Below, piece by piece: positions 27,027 to 35,305 of a DNA stretch of 64,000 bases (position 1 is its first letter; each line of letters opens with the position of its first letter). This DNA is from Saccharopolyspora galaxeae. GTDB taxonomy: Bacteria; Actinomycetota; Actinomycetes; Mycobacteriales; Pseudonocardiaceae. Location of the stretch: the NCBI RefSeq assembly GCF_016526145.1, contig NZ_JADDUE010000002.1, forward strand, positions 62,001-126,000. Direction: 5' to 3'. Under the pieces are notes generated by a model. The model had not been told where the DNA came from. It made no database searches and saw only the letters and a list, made by a program, of their open reading frames with translations. The position numbers and the translations under genes are program-made.

Positions 27027-28205
27027 ATGGCGGAAGCACCAGGTGAGACGCTCCGCGAGATCCGCAAGGCGAGAGGCAAGAGCCTCGCGGTGATCGCCGG
27101 GCTCGCGGGGATTTCCACGTCGTACCTGTCGCGGCTGGAGTCCGGCGATCGCGCGCTCGACCGCCGTTCGTTGATCATCCGGCTCGCGGAAGCCCTGGAC
27201 GTGGCGCCGAGCGAGATCATGCGCACCGCGGTTCCCAACAGCGGTGAGCCGGAAGAGGACCGCGGACTCAACGCCGTACGCCTGGCGATGCTCCAGGTGA
27301 GCATGGGCGAGCCAGGCGGTGCGGTTGCGCCCGTTGACGCCCTCGCGGCGAGGACTGCCGAGATCTTGAACGCTCAGCGGGATTGCGATTACGGCCTCGT
27401 GGGCGCGCGGCTTCCCGCGCTGATCAAGGATCTGCACACCACGCTCGGGACCGGGCGGGATGAGCGTGCGCTGCTGCGGTTGGCCGTCCTGACGCACGTG
27501 CAGGGCACCCAGGCATGGCTCGGGGATCTCGGCGCGAACCTCGATCTGTCCTGGCAGGCGTCGATGCTGGCGCGGAGTGCGGCGGAGCGCTTGGAAGAAC
27601 CCGCCTACCACGCGGTGAGCGCGTTCGGAACCGCGTTCGGCCTGCTCGGAGCGGGTGGGGCAGATCTTGCTTCGCGGACGTTGGCGGCGGCCGATCCCGG
27701 CACCGCCACATCGGCGGCGATGCAGCTGACCGGGATGGTCGCGCTCACGTCCTCGCTCGTGACGGCTGCTCGAGGTGATCACGCCGGACGGCTTTCGGCG
27801 CTCGAGCACGCGGCCGACCTGGCATCCCGGACCGGTGAGGGCAACGCGATGTGGTTCGGGTTCGGCCCGTCGAACGTAGGCGTGTGGCGCATGTCGGTCG
27901 CCCTGGAGGCCGACGAACCTGCCGAGGCAGCGCGGATCGCGGAATACGTCGATCCGGAGGCGTTGCCGTCGCCGACGCGGAAGGCGGCGTATTGGCGCGA
28001 GTACGGGCGCGCGCTCACTCACCTGCCGAACCGTCGCGACGATGCGGTGCTGAAGCTGCGCAACGCCGAGCAGATCTCGCCCACGCGCATCCACCGCCAC
28101 CCGTTCATGCGCGCCATCCTCGCCGAGCTCTTGGCGAAGTCGAAGCGAGACGCCTCCGGCCGCGAGTTGCGCGGCATGGCCTACCGCGCGGGTCTGCGGG
28201 TATAG
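27027..28205 (+). CDS. XRE-family regulator flanked by direct repeats
   Basis: A 392-residue regulator. Residues 6-70 form the HTH (LREIRKARGKSLAVIAGLAGISTSYLSRLESGDRALDR); the rest is a long helical TPR-like sensor domain with many Ala-rich repeats. Start ATG 27027; the frame extends upstream through copy A of the 222-bp repeat, but that part is Arg/Pro-rich and shows no conservation. The gene lies between the two copies of the repeat, so it may have arrived or been duplicated with them. Target unknown. Confidence 0.8.
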   Translation: MAEAPGETLREIRKARGKSLAVIAGLAGISTSYLSRLESGDRALDRRSLIIRLAEALDVAPSEIMRTAVPNSGEPEEDRGLNAVRLAMLQVSMGEPGGAVAPVDALAARTAEILNAQRDCDYGLVGARLPALIKDLHTTLGTGRDERALLRLAVLTHVQGTQAWLGDLGANLDLSWQASMLARSAAERLEEPAYHAVSAFGTAFGLLGAGGADLASRTLAAADPGTATSAAMQLTGMVALTSSLVTAARGDHAGRLSALEHAADLASRTGEGNAMWFGFGPSNVGVWRMSVALEADEPAEAARIAEYVDPEALPSPTRKAAYWREYGRALTHLPNRRDDAVLKLRNAEQISPTRIHRHPFMRAILAELLAKSKRDASGRELRGMAYRAGLRV

Positions 28206-28272
28206 CAGCCACCCGTCCGAGTGATTGCCTGCGAGGCAAAACTTCGACGGCTCGTCGGGGCGAAGGTTGGGA

Positions 28273-28494
28273 CATGCCGCAATCGCCTCCAGTGCCGAGC
28301 CGATCGCCGGGCTGTTCCCGTCTCCGGCCCGTCCTCCCCGCGGCCTGCCTGGATCGCGGGCGCGGCTTCCGCTGCCCCGGTGCGTCGTGGTCCTCCCAGC
28401 GCATCGTGCCGGGGCAGTGGGTCGGCGGGGCCGGTGGTGGTGTCCCCGAACACCCCGGCCCCGCTCGGCACACCTGCGGGAGCGTCCGCCATGG
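28273..28494 (+). repeat. 222-bp direct repeat, copy B
   Basis: The second copy, 8 substitutions and no gaps relative to 26700-26921. It ends at the ATG of a 55-residue ORF; GGGAG in the repeat lies 9 nt before that ATG. The repeat may therefore be a mobile or duplicated leader/promoter segment rather than a gene. Confidence 0.9.
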
Positions 28495-28658
28495 GTAAGC
28501 ACGAGAAGCCCGCGATGCCCCTGGACCGTCGCGTCCCGCAAGCATCCGAAGCCGCGCAGCTCGACCGCCGCCTGTCCTGGTCCGGCCGGATCCACCCGGA
28601 GCCCTGCCGGGACTTGAACCTCCTGAACCGGGTGCACGAGCGCCTGCGCCGGCTATGA
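28491..28658 (+). CDS. Small hypothetical protein (55 aa)
   Basis: Begins at the last base group of repeat copy B: MGKHEKPAMPLDRR, then SEAAQLDRRLSWSGRIHP and LNLLNRVHERLRRL. Basic, with amphipathic C-terminal helix and no membrane segment. Not recognised. GGGAG lies 9 nt before the ATG. The same position after copy A gives only an 11-residue frame. Real coding status is unproven. Confidence 0.45.
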   Translation: MGKHEKPAMPLDRRVPQASEAAQLDRRLSWSGRIHPEPCRDLNLLNRVHERLRRL

Positions 28659-28675
28659 CCGCCGTGTTCCGCACC

Positions 28676-28720
28676 GAGTGAACGGACCGGTCGCCCGATG
28701 CAGCCGCGTCGGCGGTCCGT
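28676..28720 (+). terminator. Degenerate hairpin of the GAGTGAACGG family
   Basis: GAGTGAACGGACCGG at 28676-28690; the core ACGGACCG (28682-28689) pairs with CGGTCCGT (28713-28720). It lies 18 nt past the 55-residue ORF. The outer arms have diverged. Confidence 0.55.
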
Positions 28721-28881
28721 CGGAAATGGAACGCGCACGGTGAGCGGGCAGCTTCCCTCCGAATTCGCCGCGGTGATGACCGGCTTCACATCGCCGTGAT
28801 CCGCTTCACGGATTCCCAGGTCAGCGGGCCGTTCCGGGGAGATTGGCGCAGGTGGCCGGTCACCACGCCGTCGGGCTCCGT

Positions 28882-28897
28882 TTACACTTGGGTGTAA
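28882..28897. promoter_or_regulatory. Palindrome upstream of purF, candidate operator
   Basis: TTACAC-TTGG-GTGTAA, perfect 6-bp arms, 28 bp before the purF start and overlapping a possible TACACT -10 box (28883-28888). A site here would repress purF; the regulator is not identifiable from sequence. Confidence 0.55.
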
Positions 28898-28925
28898 CTC
28901 CGATTCCGTCCGCAAGGAGTTCTCG

Positions 28926-30530
28926 GTGGTCATCGACCGGCCAGACCCGAGCAGTGCGCCCGGCGCACCCGCCTCGAAGCCCGACACCGATCCCTACGAG
29001 CAGGACGTACCGCACGAGGAATGCGGTGTTTTCGGCGTCTGGGCGCCCGGTGAAGAAGTAGCCAAGCTCGCCTTCTACGGCATGTTCGCGCTGCAGCACC
29101 GCGGCCAGGAAGCCGCGGGCATCGCCGTCGGCGACGGCTCGCAGATGTTGGTCTACAAGGACCTCGGCCTGGTCAGCCAGGTCTTCGACGAGCAGGTCCT
29201 GGCCACGTTGCGCGGCCACGTCGCCGTCGGGCACAACCGCTACTCCACGACCGGTGGCGCGACGTGGGAGAACGCGCAGCCCACCTTCCGCACCACGGCG
29301 GGCGGCGGCGGGCTCGCGCTGGGCCACAACGGCAACCTGGTGAACACCGCCGACCTGCGGGAACGGCTGGTCGCCGAGGGCGCGGACACCATCGCGGCGA
29401 ACACCTCCGCGCCCGCGTCCGGCTGCGAACGCGCCACCACCGACTCCGACCTGGTGTGCGGGCTGCTGGCCACGCGCGCCGCGGACCAGGGGATCGAGCA
29501 GGCAGCGCTGGAGCTGTTCCCGTCCGTGCAGGGCGCCTTCTCGATGGTGTTCTCCGACGAGTCGACCCTCTACGCCGCCCGCGACCCGCACGGCGTGCGC
29601 CCGCTGGTGCTCGGCAGGCTGGAACGCGGCTGGGTGGTGGCCAGCGAAACCGCGGCCCTGGACATCGTCGGAGCCTCGTTCGTGCGCGAGGTCGAGCCGG
29701 GCGAACTGCTCGCCATCGACGCCGACGGGCTGCGCTCGCAGCACTTCGCCCACCCCAAGCCGAAGGGCTGCGTGTTCGAGTACGTCTACCTGGCGCGCCC
29801 GGACACCACGATCTCCGGGCGCTCGGTGCACAGCACCCGCGTGGAGATCGGCCGCAGGCTCGCCCGCGAGCACCCGGTGGACGCCGACCTGGTGATCCCG
29901 GTGCCGGAGTCCGGCACGCCCGCGGCCGTCGGCTACGCGCAGGAATCCGGGATCGCCTACGGCAACGGGCTGGTGAAGAACTCCTACGTGGGCCGGACCT
30001 TCATCCAGCCCTCGCAGACCATCCGCCAGCTCGGCATCCGGCTCAAGCTCAACCCGCTGCGCGAGGTGATCCGCGGCAAGCGGCTGGTCGTCGTGGACGA
30101 CTCGATCGTGCGCGGCAACACCCAGCGCGCCCTGGTGCGGATGCTGCGCGAAGCGGGCGCGATCGAGGTGCACGTGCGGATCGCCTCGCCGCCGGTGAAG
30201 TGGCCCTGCTACTACGGCATCGACTTCGCCTCCCGCGCCGAATTGATCGCGAACGGTTCGGACGCGGACGGCATCCGGCGTTCGATCGGCTCGGACAGCC
30301 TCGGCTACGTGTCGCTGGACAGCTTGATCGCCGCCAGCGAGCAGCCCCGCAACCGGCTGTGCGCGGCGTGCTTCGACGGGCACTACCCGATCCCGCTCCC
30401 GGAAGAGGCGCGGCTGGGCAAGTACCTGCTGGAGAACTCCTCCGAAGAGACCGAACGCGGCGTGGCGGGCCCCGCCGAGCCGGTGCTGCCCAATGGCTAC
30501 GGCGGTGCCGACGCGCTGCGCAGGCCGTGA
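28926..30530 (+). CDS. purF: Amidophosphoribosyltransferase
   Basis: Commits PRPP to purine synthesis by making phosphoribosylamine from PRPP and glutamine. The 534-residue protein has a 32-residue propeptide, nucleophile Cys33 (HEECGVFGVW), the glutaminase domain (GHNRYSTTG), and the PRPP loop VVVDDSIVRGNT. Four Cys positions match the Bacillus 4Fe-4S ligands (KGCVFEY, KWPCYYG, LCAACFDG). GTG 28926 has AAGGAG 6 nt upstream. A palindrome lies in its promoter. purM follows after 224 bp. Confidence 0.96.
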   Translation: MVIDRPDPSSAPGAPASKPDTDPYEQDVPHEECGVFGVWAPGEEVAKLAFYGMFALQHRGQEAAGIAVGDGSQMLVYKDLGLVSQVFDEQVLATLRGHVAVGHNRYSTTGGATWENAQPTFRTTAGGGGLALGHNGNLVNTADLRERLVAEGADTIAANTSAPASGCERATTDSDLVCGLLATRAADQGIEQAALELFPSVQGAFSMVFSDESTLYAARDPHGVRPLVLGRLERGWVVASETAALDIVGASFVREVEPGELLAIDADGLRSQHFAHPKPKGCVFEYVYLARPDTTISGRSVHSTRVEIGRRLAREHPVDADLVIPVPESGTPAAVGYAQESGIAYGNGLVKNSYVGRTFIQPSQTIRQLGIRLKLNPLREVIRGKRLVVVDDSIVRGNTQRALVRMLREAGAIEVHVRIASPPVKWPCYYGIDFASRAELIANGSDADGIRRSIGSDSLGYVSLDSLIAASEQPRNRLCAACFDGHYPIPLPEEARLGKYLLENSSEETERGVAGPAEPVLPNGYGGADALRRP

Positions 30531-30754
30531 CTCCCCGGCCCCGGCCGAGGTGGCGCGCCGCGTAGCGTGGTGCGCTCGCGTCCGGCCGCGTGCATCGATC
30601 GGCGAATCCGGGAAACCTCGCGGCGGGACCGGATGCAGGCGCCCGCGCCTGTGGTAAGCAACGGGCGGGCGCCCGCGCCCGGAGCGCCCCGCCGAACGCG
30701 TCGCCGGACTTCCCGCCACCCAACCGCAAACTCACATCAGATGTGGAGTCAGTC

Positions 30755-31867
30755 GTGTCCGAAGACCTGCTCGCGGGGTCGCAAGCCGCCGAGGAAGCCA
30801 AGGCCACCTACGCGACCTCGGGGGTGAGCATCGAAGCCGGTGACGAGGCCGTGCAGCAGATGCGGCCCTGGGCGCAGCGGGCCACCCGGCCCGAGGTGCT
30901 GGGCTCCCTCGGCGGTTTCGCCGGACTGTTCCAGCTCAAGCTGGACCGCTGGAACGAGCCGGTGCTGGCGTCCTCGACCGATGGCGTCGGCACCAAGCTC
31001 GCCGTGGCGCAGGCGATGCAGAAGCACGACACCGTCGGGATGGACCTGGTCGCGATGGTCGTCGACGACCTCGTGGTCTGCGGCGCGGAACCGCTGTTCC
31101 TGCAGGACTACATCGCCGTCGGCAAGGTCGAGCCGGAGCGGATCGCGGACCTGGTCAAGGGCGTGTCCGAGGGTTGCGTGCAGGCCGGCTGCGCGCTGCT
31201 GGGCGGGGAGACCGCCGAGCACCCCGGCATGATGGCGCCCGGCGAGTACGACCTCTCGGCCACCGGCGTCGGCGTCGTCGAGGCCGACGCGATGCTCGGC
31301 CCGGACAAGGTGCGCCCGGGCGATGTGGTGATCGCGATGGGTTCCTCCGGGCTGCACTCCAACGGCTACTCGCTGGCCCGGCACGTGCTGCTGGAACTGG
31401 CCCGGATGCCGCTGGAGGGCCACGTCGAGGAGTTCGGCCACACGCTCGGCGAGCAGCTGCTGGAGCCGACCCGGATCTACGCCAAGGACTGCCTGGCCCT
31501 GGCCGCCGAAGCGGAGGTGCGCACTTTCGCGCACGTCACCGGCGGTGGACTGGCCGCGAACCTGGCACGGGTCGTCCCGTCCGGGCTGACCGCCGTGCTG
31601 GACCGCGGAACCTGGACGCCCGACCCGGTGTTCCGGATGATCGCGCAGCGCGGCCGGGTGGAGACCGAGGAGATGGAGCGCACCTTCAACATGGGGGTGG
31701 GCATGGTCGCGGTCGTCACCGCCGAGGACGTGGACCGGGCGCTGGCGGTGCTCACCGCCCGGCACGTGCCCGCGTGGGTGCTGGGCGAGGTCGCCAAGCA
31801 GCCGACCGTCGAGGAAGCCGCCGAGGACCAGCGCGTCGTGCTGCGCGGTAACCACCCGCGGTTCTGA
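30755..31867 (+). CDS. purM: Phosphoribosylformylglycinamidine cyclo-ligase (AIR synthetase)
   Basis: Closes the imidazole ring, FGAM plus ATP to AIR. The 370-residue protein shows ATYATSGVSIEAGDEAV, the ATP/Mg segment SSTDGVGTKLAVA, DLVVCGAEPLFLQDY, GGETAEHPGMM and the late HVTGGGLAANLARV. GTG 30755 follows GTGGAG by about 8 nt; the longer upstream frame covers GC-rich non-coding sequence. Same order, purF then purM, as in mycobacteria. Confidence 0.96.
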   Translation: MSEDLLAGSQAAEEAKATYATSGVSIEAGDEAVQQMRPWAQRATRPEVLGSLGGFAGLFQLKLDRWNEPVLASSTDGVGTKLAVAQAMQKHDTVGMDLVAMVVDDLVVCGAEPLFLQDYIAVGKVEPERIADLVKGVSEGCVQAGCALLGGETAEHPGMMAPGEYDLSATGVGVVEADAMLGPDKVRPGDVVIAMGSSGLHSNGYSLARHVLLELARMPLEGHVEEFGHTLGEQLLEPTRIYAKDCLALAAEAEVRTFAHVTGGGLAANLARVVPSGLTAVLDRGTWTPDPVFRMIAQRGRVETEEMERTFNMGVGMVAVVTAEDVDRALAVLTARHVPAWVLGEVAKQPTVEEAAEDQRVVLRGNHPRF

Positions 31868-31908
31868 TCCCCGCTCCGCCTGCCGAGTCCGCGCCGATCG
31901 CTTGGAAT

Positions 31909-31925
31909 ATACCCCCTGGGGGTAT
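31909..31925. promoter_or_regulatory. CsoR/RcnR-like operator
   Basis: ATACCCCCTGGGGGTAT, a perfect 8-1-8 palindrome with the G/C tract flanked by TA that marks copper-sensing CsoR-family operators. It lies 46 bp before the DUF4396 gene. No csoR gene is in the window. Confidence 0.65.
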
Positions 31926-31971
31926 CGTTTCAACTGGCGATCGCCGGGAAAGGTCTCCCCTAGGAGCAGCG

Positions 31972-32451
31972 ATGACTCAGCAGCCGGACACGTCCCACCA
32001 GCACCACGCCGCGCCCGGTTCGTCCTGGCGGATGGCGGTGTCGGCGACGTTGCACTGCCTCACCGGCTGCGCGATCGGCGAGATCCTGGGCATGGTGATC
32101 GGGACCGCGGCGGGCCTGCACAACGTCGGCACCGTGGTGCTGTCGGTCGTCCTCGCGTTCGTCTTCGGCTATGCGCTGACCATGCGGGGCGTGCTGCGCT
32201 CCGGAGTGAGCTTCGCCGGCGCCGTCCGGGTGGCGCTCGCCGCCGACACGCTCTCGATCTTCGTGATGGAGGTCGTGGACAACGCGGTCATGGTGGTGGT
32301 GCCGGGCGCGATGGACGCCGGCCCGACGACCGCGCTGTTCTGGGCATCGCTGGCCTTCGCGCTGGCGGTGGCGTTCGTGCTGACCGTGCCGGTGAACAAG
32401 TGGATGATCGCCCGCGGGCGCGGCCACGCGGTGGTGCACGGGATGCATTGA
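31972..32451 (+). CDS. DUF4396 membrane protein, probably metal regulated
   Basis: A 159-residue protein with a His-rich N-terminus (TSHQHH) and four membrane spans. The first span carries the family motif HCLTGCAIGEILG, with two Cys; the third has DNAVMVVVPGAMD. DUF4396 proteins often sit beside copper genes; together with the CsoR-like palindrome upstream this suggests a role in copper handling (inference). AGGAG lies 6 nt before ATG 31972. Confidence 0.8.
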   Translation: MTQQPDTSHQHHAAPGSSWRMAVSATLHCLTGCAIGEILGMVIGTAAGLHNVGTVVLSVVLAFVFGYALTMRGVLRSGVSFAGAVRVALAADTLSIFVMEVVDNAVMVVVPGAMDAGPTTALFWASLAFALAVAFVLTVPVNKWMIARGRGHAVVHGMH

Positions 32452-32924
32452 GCCGTTCGGCGAAATCTGCGGCGCCGGCGGGAATTCTGCGGGGCGCCGC
32501 ACTCGTTGTTCGGGGTGGCCGGTGTGCGCGTGCCCCCGGGCTCCATCACCAAGCCTGTAGGGAATACCGTTCGGCTGGAGCCTTACAGCGCCATCCGCCG
32601 AGAGGCGGCCCGCACACCGGCCCCTTTCACTTCACAGTCCTTTTCCGGGCCTGGTAGGCCCCGAGCATCCCCAGGCTCCGCCCGGTCCCGGACCGGGCAC
32701 TTCTTCCGCAGCGCAAACGAGAAGTGCGCCGGTTTCCCGGCGCACTTCGCTGGTACTGCGTGTTCGGTTGATCGTCGGAGTTGCTACGCCCGGCCGGCGG
32801 AGCGCTTGCGGCGATCAAGCGCAACCGCAGGCCCGCCCACCGCGAACGATGTCGAACGAGTGGTGGCTCCACCCGGCTCGGCACCATCCGGACCCGGATG
32901 CGATCAGGTCGTCTGCCGACACAG
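32452..32924. other. Gene-poor segment with a cluster of hairpins
   Basis: About 470 bp without a supportable gene. It contains perfect inverted repeats at 32647-32661 (GGGCCT/AGGCCC), 32680-32698 (GCCCGGTCC/GGACCGGGC) and 32722-32749. Six-frame products are Arg/Pro-rich shadows. It lies between the DUF4396 gene and the convergent DUF3073 gene; a small RNA or decayed gene is possible. Confidence 0.5.
32722..32749. terminator. Strong bidirectional hairpin
   Basis: GAAGTGCGCCGG and CCGGCGCACTTC, 12-bp perfect stem with a TTTC loop; no U-tract. Confidence 0.65.
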
Positions 32925-32959
32925 AACACCGAGTGGACGGTGCTCGTCCACTCGGTGTT
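32925..32959. terminator. Terminator between DUF4396 region and DUF3073
   Basis: AACACCGAGTGGACG pairs with CGTCCACTCGGTGTT, 15-bp perfect stem, 5-nt loop, followed by TTTT-like residues on the plus strand; 9 bp from the DUF3073 stop. Confidence 0.8.
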
Positions 32960-32968
32960 TTCGTGCCG

Positions 32969-33148
32969 TCAACGCCGGTAGTCGTCGTACCCGTCGTCGT
33001 ATGCGTCGGCGCGGTCCTCCTCGGACCACTCGCCAGGCGAATCCGAGGACAGCTCGCGCTGCAATGCATCGACGTCCATGGTGGGGGAGCTGTACTTCAG
33101 CTCACGGGCCACCTTCGTCTGCTTGGCCTTAGCCCGGCCGCGCCCCAT
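32969..33148 (-). CDS. DUF3073 domain-containing small protein
   Basis: A 59-residue actinobacteria-specific protein: basic MGRGRAKAKQTKVARELKY, then an acidic C-terminal half (EWSEEDRADAYDDGYDD). Highly conserved next to purM in mycobacteria (Rv0810c as I recall); function unknown, though the charge split suggests nucleic acid or ribosome contact. ATG 33148 follows GAGGGGG by 8 nt. Ends at a strong terminator. Confidence 0.9.
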   Translation of the reverse strand: MGRGRAKAKQTKVARELKYSSPTMDVDALQRELSSDSPGEWSEEDRADAYDDGYDDYRR

Positions 33149-33409
33149 GGCTCGACCCCCTCGCGCAGGGTGTGCGGGGCGGCCAGGGGAACGGCGGCCC
33201 CGCATGATCTCGACAACTTTTCCTGTAACTACCGTACCGTGCCGATGCGGTTCTACGCGACGTGGTGCCACCCCACGTCTCCGTGTCGCGGGTGATCCAG
33301 CCCGCAGATCGCGCAGGCGTCGCCATCGGCCCGCGCGCCGCGTCGCCATCGGCTCCGACGTGCGGCGGGTAGTCACCGGCCGCCGTAGCGCGCATGGCAC
33401 GATACTCGC

Positions 33410-34288
33410 GTGCCAGAGCCGTTCGTCGCCTATCTGCGGGTGTACGAACCATTGTCGTCGTTCGACTCGCCCACCCGTGAACAGCTCGCCGCGACCGTGC
33501 AGCGCGGCGCGCTCGACGTCACCGGTGCCGCGACGCGGGAACAGGACCAATGGTTGCGGACCCAGGTCTGCGCCCCGCCCAGGTTGCTTCCCGGCGAGGA
33601 CTCCAGCGGTGCCGCGCAGGGCGCCGGCGACGTCCTCGTCCTCGACCCGGAATCGGTGCCCAGCAACCCGGCGGCGAGCGTCGGCCCGGGGCCGCTGGTG
33701 TGCCCGCTGGACCTGCGCGGCCGTTCGGCCGCCGCGCTGGTGGGCTTCCTCGGTGCCGCCGAGGTGCCGCTGCGCGCGGCCGCGGTCGCGGTGCCGGTGG
33801 ACAAGGCCCGGACCAGGGCCAGCGCCGTGGTCAGCGAGCTGTCCAGCAGCGCGGTGCACGTGCTCTCGTCGACCTGGACGGTCCCGCTGCCGTGGTTCGT
33901 GGTGGTCGATCCGCCGGAGCGGCGGACCGTCGCCGACAACGGGGACCGGCGGGTGTTCTGGCGGGCCGCGATGGCCGACGCGCGGCGCAGGGTCGCGCGG
34001 GCGCACTCGGTCGCCCGGGACTCGATCGGCGACGAGGGGCCGACCAAGATCCTGCGCGAGACCGGGCGCTGGCTGGAGCGGTTCCACCCGCACTCGGCGG
34101 TGGAGCTGGACTACGGCGGCCTGGTGCAGATGATGAACGAGGCCGACCTGGACGCGGACACCTCGGCCGAGGACGTGCACGCGATCATCGACGCGATGGA
34201 GGCCGGTGACGCGGGCGAGGTCGGCGAGCGCTACGAGGCGCTGCGGGACTTCTGGGCGGAGTTCGCCGCCCGCGAACGCTTCAACTGA
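33410..34288 (+). CDS. Conserved hypothetical actinobacterial protein
   Basis: A 292-residue protein of unknown function. No membrane spans or signal. Seen: FVAYLRVYEPLSSFD at the start, several alternating beta/alpha-like stretches (AAALVGFLGAAEVPLRAAAVAVPVDKARTRA), and the C-terminal HSAVELDYGGLVQMMNEADLDADTSAEDVHAIIDAM, acidic and helical. GTG 33410 is the only supported start; no clear ribosome site. Coding by length, frame use and codon bias; it is absent between the Rv0810c and Rv0811c homologues in mycobacteria as I recall. Confidence 0.75.
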   Translation: MPEPFVAYLRVYEPLSSFDSPTREQLAATVQRGALDVTGAATREQDQWLRTQVCAPPRLLPGEDSSGAAQGAGDVLVLDPESVPSNPAASVGPGPLVCPLDLRGRSAAALVGFLGAAEVPLRAAAVAVPVDKARTRASAVVSELSSSAVHVLSSTWTVPLPWFVVVDPPERRTVADNGDRRVFWRAAMADARRRVARAHSVARDSIGDEGPTKILRETGRWLERFHPHSAVELDYGGLVQMMNEADLDADTSAEDVHAIIDAMEAGDAGEVGERYEALRDFWAEFAARERFN

Positions 34289-34361
34289 TCGCCGGACGGC
34301 GGACCAGCCGTCCTTGTGCGCGCTCGTCCCGTCGACCGCCGCTGCCTGAACTCGCCGGTGA

Positions 34362-35297
34362 TCAGTCCAGCGCGCCGGGGACGAGCCGCACGGTGCCGAC
34401 CGGTTCGCCCCCTCCGAGCAGCGGTTCCTCCGCGAGTCCGGCGAGCGCGCCCCGCTCGACGCCGAGCGCGCGCAGCGCCCCGACCGCGATCGGCAGCCGC
34501 GCCCGCGCGGCACCGTCCGAGATCTTCGCGGCCACCGCGCGCCCGTCCGGCAACGCCAGCGCCAGCACGCCCTCGGCGCCCGCCTTGGACAGCAGGCCCG
34601 GCACGGCCCGCATCAGCTCCGTGTCCTCCCGACCGGTTCCACCGACCAGCCACGGATGCGCCCGCATCGCATCGGCGACCCGGCGGCCGTCGCCGGTGAC
34701 CAGGGAGCGGAACAGCCGCGCGAGACCGGTCAACGTGATCGCGAACAGCGGTGCGCCGCAGCCGTCCACAGTGGTCCGGTCGATCTCGTCGCCGGACAGC
34801 TCCGCGATGGTGTCCCGCACGCCGCGTTGCAGCGGGTGCGCCGGATCCAGGTAGTCCGCGGTGGACCAGCCGCGCTGCACGCACGTCGCCAGCATCGCCG
34901 CGTGCTTGCCGGAGCAGTTCATCGCCAGCCGTCGCTCGCCGGTGCCGTCCGAGATGCGCTCGGCGCGAGTGGGTTCGTGCAGCGGCAGGTCGGCCGGGCA
35001 GCGCAACGCGTCCTCCGCGAGCCCGTTCGCGCGCAGGATTCCCGCGGCGCGCGAGGTGTGCTCCGGTTCGCCGTTGTGCGAAGCGGCCGCCAGCGCCAGG
35101 TCGGCGTCGTCGGGCAGCTCGAGCCCGGCGCGCAGCATCGCCAGCGCTTGGGCGGGCTTCGCCGTGGAACGCGGGTACATCGGCGCGGACACCGAACCCG
35201 CCGACCACCGGACCGAGCCGTCGGCTTCGAGCAGCACCGCGGAACCGAAGTGCACCCCTTCGCGCAGCCCGCCGCGAACGAGTTCGACCAGCGGCAC
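34362..35297 (-). CDS. Asparaginase (AnsA, Rhizobium etli thermolabile type)
   Basis: A 311-residue serine-type amidohydrolase-like asparaginase family (PF06089) that hydrolyses L-asparagine to aspartate. Seen: GGLREGVHFGSAVLL, YPRSTAKPAQALAML (Ser-Thr-Ala-Lys), ASHNGEPEHT, MNCSGKHAAML and VDGCGAPLFAITL, all family marks. GTG 35297 is used; a TTG at 35309 overlapping the rsiG stop (TTGA) is the alternative. It is downstream of and probably co-transcribed with the RsiG-like gene. Confidence 0.85.
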   Translation of the reverse strand: MPLVELVRGGLREGVHFGSAVLLEADGSVRWSAGSVSAPMYPRSTAKPAQALAMLRAGLELPDDADLALAAASHNGEPEHTSRAAGILRANGLAEDALRCPADLPLHEPTRAERISDGTGERRLAMNCSGKHAAMLATCVQRGWSTADYLDPAHPLQRGVRDTIAELSGDEIDRTTVDGCGAPLFAITLTGLARLFRSLVTGDGRRVADAMRAHPWLVGGTGREDTELMRAVPGLLSKAGAEGVLALALPDGRAVAAKISDGAARARLPIAVGALRALGVERGALAGLAEEPLLGGGEPVGTVRLVPGALD

Positions 35298-35305
35298 AGC
35301 TGCGG

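Noticed and set aside
26701-27093. A 130-codon ORF starting inside repeat copy A
   Set aside because: All differences from copy B change the amino acid in this frame and it overlaps the XRE gene start.
32520-32570. RVPPGSITKP-like translation resembling read-through of a tRNA or tmRNA 3' end
   Set aside because: No cloverleaf, no T-loop GGTTCGA and no tag peptide could be found.
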